A stretch of DNA of 8,663 nucleotides from an uncultured Erysipelotrichaceae bacterium. Its GTDB lineage: Bacteria > Bacillota_I > Bacilli_A > Erysipelotrichales > Erysipelotrichaceae. The position numbers were made by a program, and so were the translations under genes. The notes under the pieces are model-generated. The model had not been told where the DNA came from and did no database searches. It saw only the letters and a program-made list of their open reading frames with translations. Of the stretch, positions 1 to 6,969 are shown in pieces. The DNA lies in the NCBI GenBank assembly GCA_902782505.1, contig CACZNO010000212.1, forward strand, positions 1-8,663, given 5' to 3'. Numbering within the stretch: the first letter of the stretch is position 1; each line of letters begins with the position of its first letter.

Positions 1-21
1 TAGTATCGTGTTAAGATTCAT
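1..21 (-). CDS. Start of an unidentified leftward gene, cut by the window edge
   Basis: Reading leftward, an ATG at 21-19 opens a frame MNLNTIL that runs off the window. It is preceded by the RBS AAAGGAGG (33-26) with a short 4-nt spacer, and by a plausible promoter at 77-49. The RBS plus promoter make a real start likely, but seven residues identify no family. The large inverted repeat behind the promoter (85-127) would fit a transposase gene near the end of an insertion sequence. That is only inference, and any other divergent gene would look the same here. Confidence 0.35.
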
Positions 22-48
22 ATGGCCTCCTTTATAGTTCGCAAACTA

Positions 49-77
49 ATCATAAACGAGGCCTTTCTTTCGGCCAA
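49..77 (-). promoter_or_regulatory. Candidate sigma-70/SigA promoter of the leftward gene
   Basis: On the minus strand there is a -35 TTGGCC (77-72, 4 of 6 to TTGACA), a 17-nt spacer and a -10 TATGAT (54-49, 5 of 6). The predicted start lies about 20-25 nt before the RBS at 33-26. Spacing and order fit a housekeeping promoter for the gene starting at 21. The -35 lies in a small GGCC...GGCC dyad. Confidence 0.4.
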
Positions 78-84
78 AACTTTA

Positions 85-127
85 AACTAAAATGTGGGAT
101 ACTATTTTTCCATCCCACACTTTAGTT
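85..127. repeat. 16-bp inverted repeat with 11-nt loop
   Basis: AACTAAAATGTGGGAT (85-100) is the reverse complement of 112-127 with a single A/G difference that is a G-U pair in one of the two transcripts. The loop is 101-111. It lies between the leftward promoter and the hairpin at 140-167. It could be a transcription block protecting the leftward gene, a terminal or subterminal hairpin of a mobile element, or an operator. The T-tract after it is weak on both strands, so it is not a convincing terminator. Confidence 0.7.
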
Positions 128-139
128 AAGAGACCCACA

Positions 140-167
140 AAAGCCCGGCTCCATGCGGCCGGGCTTT
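140..167. terminator. GC-rich bidirectional hairpin terminator
   Basis: AAAGCCCGGC (140-149) pairs perfectly with GCCGGGCTTT (158-167) around an 8-nt loop. A-runs on one flank and T-runs on the other allow termination on both strands, although the U-tracts are short. It lies between two genes that diverge, where no gene in view needs a terminator. It may have belonged to a rightward gene further left that has since been separated from it. Confidence 0.65.
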
Positions 168-330
168 CTCGTGCGCACAATCGTTTTTATATGAAAAATA
201 CAGCATTATTTCACGAAAACGTTTCGTTTCCAAACAAGTCATAAAATGTGTTTTTCATGAACGATGTGCGATTTTGTTTAAAATAAAGGGTTTTTTGCGT
301 GTCTGAAAAAATATGAAAAAAATGACAGAA
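168..330. other. AT-rich non-coding stretch upstream of the protease gene
   Basis: No coding potential is convincing here: the only long frame is a leftward AT-rich one (417-211) without an RBS. Visible elements are the 8-bp palindrome GTGCGCAC (171-178), an ACGAAA-ACG-TTTCGT dyad (213-227), and scattered inverted octamers such as GCGATTTT (268-275) with AAAATCGC (340-347), AATAAAGG (282-289) with CCTTTATT (347-354), and TCTGAAAA (302-309) with TTTTCAGA (333-340). Such pairs are expected by chance at this base composition, so no structure is claimed. It most likely serves as the upstream control region of the protease promoter. Confidence 0.5.
213..227. promoter_or_regulatory. Operator-like dyad with AAACGTTT core
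   Basis: ACGAAA / ACG / TTTCGT is a perfect inverted repeat around a central CG, containing the palindrome AAACGTTT (217-224). A central CG flanked by A and T runs is typical of LacI/CcpA-type operators. The outer positions do not fit the catabolite-responsive element consensus well, so a specific regulator cannot be named. Confidence 0.25.
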
Positions 331-345
331 AGTTTTCAGAAAATC
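331..345. promoter_or_regulatory. Candidate CodY-binding box
   Basis: AGTTTTCAGAAAATC matches the known CodY consensus AATTTTCWGAAAATT at 13 of 15 positions. It ends a few bases before where the -35 of the protease promoter must lie, so bound protein would block RNA polymerase. CodY is a branched-chain amino acid and GTP sensing repressor that controls proteolysis genes, including cell-envelope proteinase, in lactococci. Whether this organism has CodY cannot be seen here, and AT-rich DNA gives chance matches. Confidence 0.4.
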
Positions 346-348
346 GCC

Positions 349-378
349 TTTATTCTTGTGAGAAAAATCGTTTATAAT
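349..378 (+). promoter_or_regulatory. Promoter of the protease gene
   Basis: A perfect -10 TATAAT lies at 373-378. No good -35 exists at 16-18 nt spacing (349-355 reads TTTATTC), and the TTG at 356-358 is too close. The predicted start near 385 leaves a leader of about 55 nt before the ATG. A strong -10 with a poor -35 suggests dependence on an activator or a regulated promoter. Confidence 0.5.
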
Positions 379-387
379 AAAACCATA

Positions 388-418
388 TATGACGGCCTTT
401 TTTGGCGTTTTCGTCATA
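388..418 (+). promoter_or_regulatory. Stem-loop in the 5' leader of the protease mRNA
   Basis: TATGACG (388-394) pairs with CGTCATA (412-418). Inside, GCC (395-397) can pair with GGC (404-406) across six T. The structure lies directly downstream of the predicted transcription start and 6 nt before the RBS, without covering it. It may stabilise the 5' end of a long mRNA. No riboswitch family is recognised. Confidence 0.4.
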
Positions 419-424
419 CAAAAT

Positions 425-433
425 GAAAGGGGA
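425..433 (+). promoter_or_regulatory. RBS that sets the protease start
   Basis: GAAAGGGGA is followed by 7-8 nt and then ATG at 441. An ATG at 437-439 lies in another frame and is too close to the RBS, so 441 is the start. The encoded signal peptide confirms this. Confidence 0.75.
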
Positions 434-440
434 TTAATGT

Positions 441-3400
441 ATGAAGGGATTAGGAAAGAAACTTCTCAGCGTATTGGTTACGTTAATGTTAGCGTTCAAT
501 ACTCTGAATATCTCTGCAGTCCGTGTTCATGCGACCGACGGTGAATCCGAAGGAACGAAACTCGTTCTGGAAGAGGTCGATGGATCGGAATACAAAGATA
601 AAGTTCTGATCCGGAAAGCAGACGATCTGGGGGATGACTATGATACCTTAGGTTCGAAGATGGTCCGTGTATCCATCGTTTTGGATAAAGCGGGTACAAT
701 CGACGCAGGTTTCGGAACCCAGGACATCGCGAAAAACAAAAACGCGATGAAATACCGTGAAAGCCTTGAACAAGATCAGGTGTCGATGGCACAGAAGATC
801 TCGGACGAAGTTTTAGGCGGTACGTCTCTCGACGTCGTTTGGAACATCACTTTAGCGGCAAATATCATTTCCGCGAATGTTCCGGCGAACAAGATCAATG
901 AAATCAAGGCGATGCCGGGTGTAAAGACAGTTGTGATGGAAACACTGTACGCACCGGCGGTTGTCAGCAAGGGCGACGGTCCGAACGCGGGTGTTTCCGC
1001 GGAAATGACCACGACGACGGCAGCATGGGCGGAAGGTTACACCGGCGCCGGCAGCATCGTCGCGATCATCGATACCGGCTTGGATGATGACCATCAGTCC
1101 TACAGCGCGGCAGGTTACGATTACGCGATTGAAAAGGTCAACGCGGAACGTGCCGAAGCGGGTCTGGATCCGATTGAACCGTTATCCAAGGACGATGTCC
1201 TGGCAGTTTGGGACTCCCTGAACGCATCGAAGTTTGTCGATTCGGCAAACGGCTCGTTCTATCTGGGATCCAAAACTCCGTATGCGGTCAACTATATCGA
1301 TAAAGATTATCAGATCAACCATGACAATGACGGTCAGGGCGGACACGGTTCGCACGTTGCGGGTATCGCGGCAGGTAACCGCTATATCCCGAACGGAAAC
1401 GATTTCGAAGAAGCGTTACCGTATGTCGGCACCCAGGGCGAAGCACCGGATGCACAGTTATTGATCATGAAGGTCTTCGGCAAGGGCGGCGGAGCGTATG
1501 ATTCCGACTACATGACCGCGATCGAAGACGCGATCGTCTTAGGCGCGGATTCGGTCAACCTGTCCTTAGGCTCGGCAGTTGCGGGCTTCTCCTATGAAGA
1601 TGAAGAACTCTATCAGCCGATTCTGGACAACCTGTCCTCGACCGATACCGTTGTGACGATTTCTCACGGTAACTCCTACGCGTGGGCGGATTACACATCT
1701 TTCGGATACCTGTATGAGGAAAGCGGCGTTTATCACACCGGCGGTTCTCCGGGATCCTACACCAATGCCTTCACCGTAGCTTCCGTAGATAACGACGGCT
1801 CCACCGGCGGTTATATCACAGTCGGCGGCCAGCACATTTACTACTCTGAAACCAGCGGATACGGAAACGCTCCGATGCTGAGCGCGGCAGGCACCTATGA
1901 TTATATCTACGTTGACAACCCGGGCCGTACCGATAACCCGCCGGCGGGCATCAGCTTAGTCGAACCGATCAAAGATCTGATCGCCGGCAAAGTCTTCGCC
2001 TGCAACCGCGGATCCAGTTCCTTCTTCGTAAAAGCGAACATCGGCGGCGAAAACGGCGCAGTTGCGAACATCGTCGTCAACAACCAGCCGGGGACCATCT
2101 TAATGAACCTGTCGGGTTACGAATACAACCTGCCGGCAGTTTCCATCACGCAGGCTGACGGCGAACTGCTGAAGTCTTCCGCGACAACAACCGAAACCTT
2201 CACGGCAGATGACGGCAATGAATATACCTATTACATCGGTTCCCTGGAAATCGGTTCGGTCATCGACGTAGTCTTCAATGACAGCGAATACAAGAAGATG
2301 TCCGATTTCTCGAGCTGGGGCGTTCCGGGCAACCTGTCCCTGAAGCCGGAAATCACGGCTCCGGGCGGATCGATCTACTCGGTCGACGGCGAAACCGCAG
2401 GCGGCACGGCGTACACGTTAATGTCCGGTACCTCGATGGCGGCTCCGCAGATCGCAGGTATCACGGCGGTTGTGAAACAGTACATCCGTGACAATGACTT
2501 AATGAACACCGATATGGTGAAGGAAGCGGGTCTGACCGAACGTCAGCTGGCGATCAGCTTACTGATGTCGACGGCTACTCCGCTGCTCGAAGAAGATTCC
2601 GGAAGCATGTACTCCGTTATGAAACAGGGCGCAGGCTTGGTGAACACTTCGGCGGCAATGAACTCCAAGTCCTTCATCGTCATGAGCGAAGACGGCTTAC
2701 AGCTGAAGGCTTATGAAGAAGCGGCGAGAGACGCGAAAGTCAAAGTCGAATTAGGCGACGATCCGGACCGCAAGGGTGAATATGACGCGGCATTCACGTT
2801 ATACAACCTGACCGACAAGGATATCCGCTACACGCTCGACGGCGAATTCTTCACGCAGGATCTGTTTGATGACTACGGTCCGTTATTGAAAGATACCAGG
2901 ACGGCTCCGTTAAACGCGACGTTAACCTGGAAGGTCAACGGCGAAGAAGTGGAACAGGGCAAAGACCTGGATGACTACGACTTCAACGCGGACGGCGTAT
3001 TCAACGAATTAGACGCGCAGCACCTGTTGGATCATGCGGTTCTGGAAACCGAGATCCTGGCGAACGCGGATAAGGCGGACCTGGACGAAGACGGCGATGT
3101 GGATACCTATGACGCGTATCTGTGCCTGAAGCTCTGGAATGAGGCGGAAACCTTATTACCGGCTAACGGCAAGATCGACGTGGAAGTTCATATCGTTCTG
3201 AATGACATCGATGATTACGATGCGTGCGGCGCGTATGTTGAAGGCTTCTTATATGCGGAAGAATCCGCGACGGAAGACGGCGGCTTAGGCGTGATGCATT
3301 CGATTCCGGTGTTAGGCTACTACGGAAGCTGGGATGAGCCGGGCATGTTCGATATCGGTTCCTATGAAGCGTATTATCTGAGCGGCGACGAAGACCGTCC

Positions 3401-6400
3401 TCCGTACATGTATTATCAGTTAGAGCAGCAGGCGCTGCAGATCCAGGGTATTCTGTACCAGGATGAAGGCGACAGCACTACGTATCTGGTCGGCGGCAAC
3501 CCGATGCAGGACGAAGAATACAAGCCGGAAAGAAATGCGGTCGCGAATACTTCGACGATCATCGGCCCGCGCTTCACACAGGTTCGTAACGCTTCGGCGC
3601 AGAAACTGTATGTTCTCGCGGACGGCGAAGAAGTCTACAACAACGAAAATGAAAGCACGTACTACAGTGCGTACTATCATGTCAATGACGCGGTCTGGAA
3701 GAACACCAACTACACCAGAAGAATCAACTACAAGCCGGCGGATCTCGAAGACGGCACAACGCTGACAGTCGGTATCCAGCTGGCTCCGGAATACTACACA
3801 GTGAACGGTCCGGCGGATTGGGATTCCTTAAATGAAAACACCAAGTTCCAGATGGAATTCAAGATCGATACGGAAGCTCCGGAACTCAAGGATGTTCTCG
3901 TAAAGACCGATGCCGAAGGCAAGACGACGATTGAAATCCATGCGACGGATAACCAGTACATCGCCGGTATCGCGTTACTTGACGCGATGGAAGGCGAAGT
4001 CCTCGATATGAGCCCGTCGAGCTCCAACGAGGAACCGGGCGCGGATGAAACCTTCACCTTCGAATTACCGGAAGGCGTTGAATATCCGTTGGTTATGGTT
4101 ATGGACTATGCAGGCCTGAACAAGACCTACAAAGTCGCAGGCGCGGAAATCACGGAAGATCCGTATGTCGTCGTTACTCCGGAAGAAGCGGCGATGATCC
4201 TGAATACGACCCAGCAGTTCACCGCGAGCGTCATGCCGTGGGGCGTTGACCCGCTGGATGAAGTGACGTGGGAATCTTCGGATGAAACCGTTGCGACCGT
4301 TGATGAAAACGGTTTGGTTACCGCGGTAGGCGAAGGCCAGGCGGCTATCATTGCAACGTCCGTGAAATTCCCGGATGCGTACGGTTACGCGGTTGTCTCC
4401 GTCACCTCGGTAGACAAAGACCTCAAGGGTATCGTCTGGGATGAAAACGGTAAGGTTTGGTTCAGTGAATTCAACCTGAGCACCCTGCCGCAGTTCACAC
4501 CTCTCCACAGCGAACCGCAGACTCCGCGTGTAGCGGAAACAGCGGTGATGCCGGACGGCAGATTGCTGGCGTACGTACTGGAAACGTGGAATGAAGCAGG
4601 CACACTCTATGAAATCGATGTGGATAACGATTACGCTCCGAAGGAAATCGGTGCGGGAAGCGTGTCCTACACCGATATCGCACCGTTACCGAACGCGATG
4701 GACGCGGATGGTACGGACGGCTTAGTGGCGACGTATGCATACTATGTTGTAATCGCGGATGCGACAGGCGCAATGACCGGCGCGTTCGATTACAGCGAAG
4801 ACCTCGGCTCGGCATGGCTCGTCGGTGCGACGTACTACACCAGCGTATACAACCGGAACTACGGCAGTTATGTAGACTACTACCTGTTGCTGGATGACGC
4901 CGGAAATGTCTGGATGGATGGCTTCATTTACCTGAGCGGCTTTGCGGATTACGGATTGGAAGACGGCACCTATAACTTCGGTGCGCAGCTGGTCTTTGAA
5001 TCCGGATATGAGGCAAATCCGTGGTACTGGCAGGGATTCTACTGCGACGGTGATGCGGCATACTGGAGCCAGTTCGTTGAAGATGATAATGTTGTCAACA
5101 TGATCATGTTCGATCTGAACACCGACGCAATCTACAACATCGGTTCGTTCGCAGACGGCGTATGGCCGGTAGGCGGACTCTATGACGACAATGCGGCAGA
5201 CCTGATCGTTGAAGGCAACGGCGCGGAAGTTCCGGCATTGATCGAAAGATACGAACATAACGAAGTTCAGAAAGCGGCTCTGGATAAAGAAGCTCTGAAG
5301 CCGATTGCACGCGAAACCAACGTTAAGAAGGGCGCGACCAACGCGATCCGCAACATCACTTCGAACAAGTCCGAATGCGAAGTCACGGAAGAAGATGAAA
5401 ACGAAAACGCGACGCAGGGTACGGTGATCCTCGAAGCGGAAGGCGAAGACTTAGTCCATAACGGTAAGTATACTGTTACCTGGAACCCGGAAGAAGTTGA
5501 ACTGGTAGGCGGCGAAGAAGGCATCCAGACCGATGTCAAGTACAACGCATACAAGATCGACCTCGAAAAGGGCGAAGCAGTCTTCGGTTACATCGATGAA
5601 GAAGGCTTCGAAGACGGTGCGGAAGTTGCGCGTATGTCGTTCAAGCTCATCGACGAAGATACGGTAAGCTACATTGATGTTGTGACCTCGGAAGCGGAAG
5701 ATCAGAATCCGGATACGGCAGAGAAGTACAAACTGGGCGGCGGCAAGATCGTTCCGGCGTACACCTTAACCGTTACAACCGACGGAAACGGCAGCTACAG
5801 CGTATATCCGAACGATGAATACTATGGTGACGGCGAAAAAGTTGAAATCGACATTACACCGAATACCGACTACGTATTGGACACCGTAAAGGTGAACGGC
5901 GAAGAAGTCGAACCGGAAGATGAAAACTTAGTAGTCGTTACGATCGACGGCGATACCGAAGTAGAACTGACCTTCAAGGAAAAGACCTACAAGATTACGG
6001 TCGCCGCAGGCGACGGCGGAACGGCGGAAGTCGACAAGACCGAAGCGAAGAAGGGCGAAGAAGTTGTTCTGACGGTTGTTCCGGCAGATGGATTCGAGAT
6101 CGCTCTTGTGAGAGTCAACGGTAAAGACGTAGAACTCGATGAAAACGGACAGTACACGTTCGTGGTTGAAGGCGATACGGTAATTGATGTCGGATTCCGG
6201 ATGATCGGATCGTTCATGATCAGGGTCGGTGAAACCGAACACGGTACCGCAGAAGTCGATAAGACCCAGGCGAAGAAGGGTGAAGAAGTTGTCTTAACCC
6301 TGACCCCGGATCTTGGCTACGAAGTCGGTAAGGTCTTAGTCAACGGCGAAGAAGTCGAAGTCGGCGAAGACGGCACAGTGAAGATCGTGGTGGAAGGCGA

Positions 6401-6821
6401 CACCGAAATCACGGTTACCTTCGAAGCAGTCGAATACAAGTTCATTGAAGGCATGGGCCAGGATTGGTACAAGGAATCCGGTAAGGATCTGACCTTCAAG
6501 ACGGACGGCGACTTCGAATTATTCCAGGGCCTGAAGGTTGACGGCAAGCACGTTGACGAAGCGGATTACGAAGCGAAAGCGGGCAGCACGGTGATTACAC
6601 TGAAAGCGGCGTTCCTTGAAAAGCTGGCAGAAGGCGATCATACCCTGACAGCGGATTACAAGAACGGCAGCAGTCCGGAAACCACCTTCACGGTGAACGC
6701 TCCGTTACCGCCGACCGGCGTGGAAGGCGCGAATGTCCTGATCTACGTGGTAAGCGGAATCGTCGCATTGGCGGCGGCAGTACTCGTCATCGTACTTCGC
6801 AAGAAGAACGCGGAAGAGTAA
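441..6821 (+). CDS. LPXTG-anchored S8 (lactocepin-like) cell-envelope serine protease with embedded dockerin
   Basis: Secreted, wall-anchored subtilisin-type endopeptidase of 2126 aa that should cut proteins at the cell surface. Visible in order: signal peptide 1-31 (KK then hydrophobic run, likely cleavage after VHA); I9-type propeptide about 70-172; S8 domain about 200-690 with Asp211 (IIDTG), His302 (GHGSHVAG), oxyanion Asn411 (SHGNS) and Ser665 (SGTSMAAP); PA insert about 490-580; lactocepin-type Fn3 region from about 740, interrupted by a type I dockerin (844-900); further C5a-peptidase-like Fn3 domains to about 1240; Big_2-like Ig domain 1243-1325; beta-rich, propeller-like module about 1325-1590 of uncertain family; cohesin-like beta-sandwich about 1645-1755; three Flg_new/InlB-type repeats 1774-1997; an X2-like Ig domain about 1998-2086; sortase motif LPPTG 2089-2093; membrane helix 2097-2119 and RKK tail. 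All catalytic residues are present, so activity is expected. The protein is strongly acidic. It is monocistronic, ending at its own terminator. Enzyme class is sure; substrate and the C-terminal domain names are inference. Confidence 0.95.
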   Translation: MKGLGKKLLSVLVTLMLAFNTLNISAVRVHATDGESEGTKLVLEEVDGSEYKDKVLIRKADDLGDDYDTLGSKMVRVSIVLDKAGTIDAGFGTQDIAKNKNAMKYRESLEQDQVSMAQKISDEVLGGTSLDVVWNITLAANIISANVPANKINEIKAMPGVKTVVMETLYAPAVVSKGDGPNAGVSAEMTTTTAAWAEGYTGAGSIVAIIDTGLDDDHQSYSAAGYDYAIEKVNAERAEAGLDPIEPLSKDDVLAVWDSLNASKFVDSANGSFYLGSKTPYAVNYIDKDYQINHDNDGQGGHGSHVAGIAAGNRYIPNGNDFEEALPYVGTQGEAPDAQLLIMKVFGKGGGAYDSDYMTAIEDAIVLGADSVNLSLGSAVAGFSYEDEELYQPILDNLSSTDTVVTISHGNSYAWADYTSFGYLYEESGVYHTGGSPGSYTNAFTVASVDNDGSTGGYITVGGQHIYYSETSGYGNAPMLSAAGTYDYIYVDNPGRTDNPPAGISLVEPIKDLIAGKVFACNRGSSSFFVKANIGGENGAVANIVVNNQPGTILMNLSGYEYNLPAVSITQADGELLKSSATTTETFTADDGNEYTYYIGSLEIGSVIDVVFNDSEYKKMSDFSSWGVPGNLSLKPEITAPGGSIYSVDGETAGGTAYTLMSGTSMAAPQIAGITAVVKQYIRDNDLMNTDMVKEAGLTERQLAISLLMSTATPLLEEDSGSMYSVMKQGAGLVNTSAAMNSKSFIVMSEDGLQLKAYEEAARDAKVKVELGDDPDRKGEYDAAFTLYNLTDKDIRYTLDGEFFTQDLFDDYGPLLKDTRTAPLNATLTWKVNGEEVEQGKDLDDYDFNADGVFNELDAQHLLDHAVLETEILANADKADLDEDGDVDTYDAYLCLKLWNEAETLLPANGKIDVEVHIVLNDIDDYDACGAYVEGFLYAEESATEDGGLGVMHSIPVLGYYGSWDEPGMFDIGSYEAYYLSGDEDRPPYMYYQLEQQALQIQGILYQDEGDSTTYLVGGNPMQDEEYKPERNAVANTSTIIGPRFTQVRNASAQKLYVLADGEEVYNNENESTYYSAYYHVNDAVWKNTNYTRRINYKPADLEDGTTLTVGIQLAPEYYTVNGPADWDSLNENTKFQMEFKIDTEAPELKDVLVKTDAEGKTTIEIHATDNQYIAGIALLDAMEGEVLDMSPSSSNEEPGADETFTFELPEGVEYPLVMVMDYAGLNKTYKVAGAEITEDPYVVVTPEEAAMILNTTQQFTASVMPWGVDPLDEVTWESSDETVATVDENGLVTAVGEGQAAIIATSVKFPDAYGYAVVSVTSVDKDLKGIVWDENGKVWFSEFNLSTLPQFTPLHSEPQTPRVAETAVMPDGRLLAYVLETWNEAGTLYEIDVDNDYAPKEIGAGSVSYTDIAPLPNAMDADGTDGLVATYAYYVVIADATGAMTGAFDYSEDLGSAWLVGATYYTSVYNRNYGSYVDYYLLLDDAGNVWMDGFIYLSGFADYGLEDGTYNFGAQLVFESGYEANPWYWQGFYCDGDAAYWSQFVEDDNVVNMIMFDLNTDAIYNIGSFADGVWPVGGLYDDNAADLIVEGNGAEVPALIERYEHNEVQKAALDKEALKPIARETNVKKGATNAIRNITSNKSECEVTEEDENENATQGTVILEAEGEDLVHNGKYTVTWNPEEVELVGGEEGIQTDVKYNAYKIDLEKGEAVFGYIDEEGFEDGAEVARMSFKLIDEDTVSYIDVVTSEAEDQNPDTAEKYKLGGGKIVPAYTLTVTTDGNGSYSVYPNDEYYGDGEKVEIDITPNTDYVLDTVKVNGEEVEPEDENLVVVTIDGDTEVELTFKEKTYKITVAAGDGGTAEVDKTEAKKGEEVVLTVVPADGFEIALVRVNGKDVELDENGQYTFVVEGDTVIDVGFRMIGSFMIRVGETEHGTAEVDKTQAKKGEEVVLTLTPDLGYEVGKVLVNGEEVEVGEDGTVKIVVEGDTEITVTFEAVEYKFIEGMGQDWYKESGKDLTFKTDGDFELFQGLKVDGKHVDEADYEAKAGSTVITLKAAFLEKLAEGDHTLTADYKNGSSPETTFTVNAPLPPTGVEGANVLIYVVSGIVALAAAVLVIVLRKKNAEE
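2970..3140 (+). other. Type I dockerin module inside the protease
   Basis: Two EF-hand-like calcium loops fit the dockerin pattern DxNxDGxxNxxD exactly or nearly: DFNADGVFNELD (residues 847-858) and DLDEDGDVDTYD (880-891), 33 residues apart, each followed by a helix-like segment (AQHLLDHAV and AYLCLKLW). Positions 10-11 of the loops, which select the cohesin partner in known dockerins, differ between the copies (Glu-Leu and Thr-Tyr), so the two faces are not equivalent. The module is internal, between two halves of a lactocepin-type Fn3 domain, rather than at a chain end as in cellulosomal enzymes. Confidence 0.8.
5373..5705 (+). other. Cohesin-like beta-sandwich module in the protease
   Basis: Residues about 1645-1755 show the pattern of cohesin/CBM-type sandwiches: an N-terminal strand GTVILEAEG, then GKYTVTWNPEEVELVG (the place of the cohesin string with YDPSVLE), then a strand with KGEAVFGYID, then GAEVARMSFKLID (the place of the final FKVK strand). 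This is recognition by pattern only, without alignment. A related carbohydrate-binding or bacterial Ig fold is an alternative. Confidence 0.45.
5760..6431 (+). repeat. Three tandem Flg_new/InlB-type repeats, about 75 codons each
   Basis: Residues 1774-1849, 1849-1923 and 1924-1997 each run from a strand like YTLTVTTDGNG through GEEVVLT-P, V-VNG-EV and GDT-I-V-F. Copies 2 and 3 share GTAEVDKT and AKKGEEVVLT, yet their DNA differs at many third positions, so the duplication is not recent. Copy 1 is more diverged. Such repeats usually act as stalk spacers that lift the enzymatic part away from the wall. Confidence 0.75.
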
Positions 6822-6841
6822 TTCCGAATCCCTAAAGAAAC

Positions 6842-6870
6842 AACCCGGGTGAGAAATCATCCGGGTTTTT
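6842..6870 (+). terminator. Rho-independent terminator of the protease gene
   Basis: AACCCGGGTGA (6842-6852) pairs with TCATCCGGGTT (6857-6867) through 11 pairs with one G-U, capped by a GAAA tetraloop and followed by TTTTT. It starts 20 nt after the stop codon. Confidence 0.9.
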
Positions 6871-6879
6871 CTGGCACCT

Positions 6880-6952
6880 TAAATAAACGTAGGGTGCGGG
6901 TATAGAAACCTTTAAATAAATGTAGGGTAAAAGGGTTAAACAAACGTAGGGT
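6880..6952 (+). repeat. Left-end array: three copies of TAAATAAACGTAGGGT
   Basis: Copies at 6880-6895 (TAAATAAACGTAGGGT), 6913-6928 (one change, ACG to ATG) and 6937-6952 (TAAACAAACGTAGGGT). Start-to-start distances are 33 and 24 bp. An opposite half-site ACCCTAC follows at 6963-6969. They are likely binding sites for the transposase. Confidence 0.85.
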
Positions 6953-6969
6953 TTGACTCTTAACCCTAC
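6946..6969 (-). terminator. Hairpin over the transposase stop codon, possible terminator
   Basis: GTAGGGTT (6946-6953) and AACCCTAC (6962-6969) pair through 8 bp around an 8-nt loop. On the minus strand the stem begins at the TAG stop itself (6968-6966) and is followed by CGTTTGTTTAA. The innermost end repeat thus forms half of the hairpin, so it may end transposase transcription before it leaves the element. The U-tract is interrupted, hence moderate support. Confidence 0.4.

Noticed and set aside
268..354. Nested inverted octamers as a possible regulatory RNA or riboswitch
   Set aside because: The pairs cross one another, lie upstream of the predicted transcription start and consist mainly of A and T runs, so chance is the simplest explanation.
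211..417. Leftward open frame of 68 codons in the intergenic region
   Set aside because: It is AT-rich with no RBS, its start lies in the leader hairpin of the protease, and its residues are Phe/Lys-rich as expected of translated AT-rich DNA.
437..439. Alternative ATG for the protease
   Set aside because: Out of frame with the protease and followed after a few codons by an unsupported frame; RBS spacing favours 441.
3463..3765. Second plus-strand frame of 100 codons within the protease gene, also 1234-1464
   Set aside because: Low-complexity Arg/Thr/Ser-rich translation of the out-of-phase frame, without RBS or family resemblance.
4722..5258. Antisense open frame of 178 codons inside the protease gene, and similar ones at 4065-4508, 3794-4057 and 5928-6242
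   Set aside because: They are shadows of a long gene with strong codon bias; none has an RBS, and the sense frame is supported by domains across the same positions.
6880..6952. CRISPR-like array of short repeats
   Set aside because: Only three copies with unequal short spacers and mirrored copies at the other IS end; they are transposon end sites.
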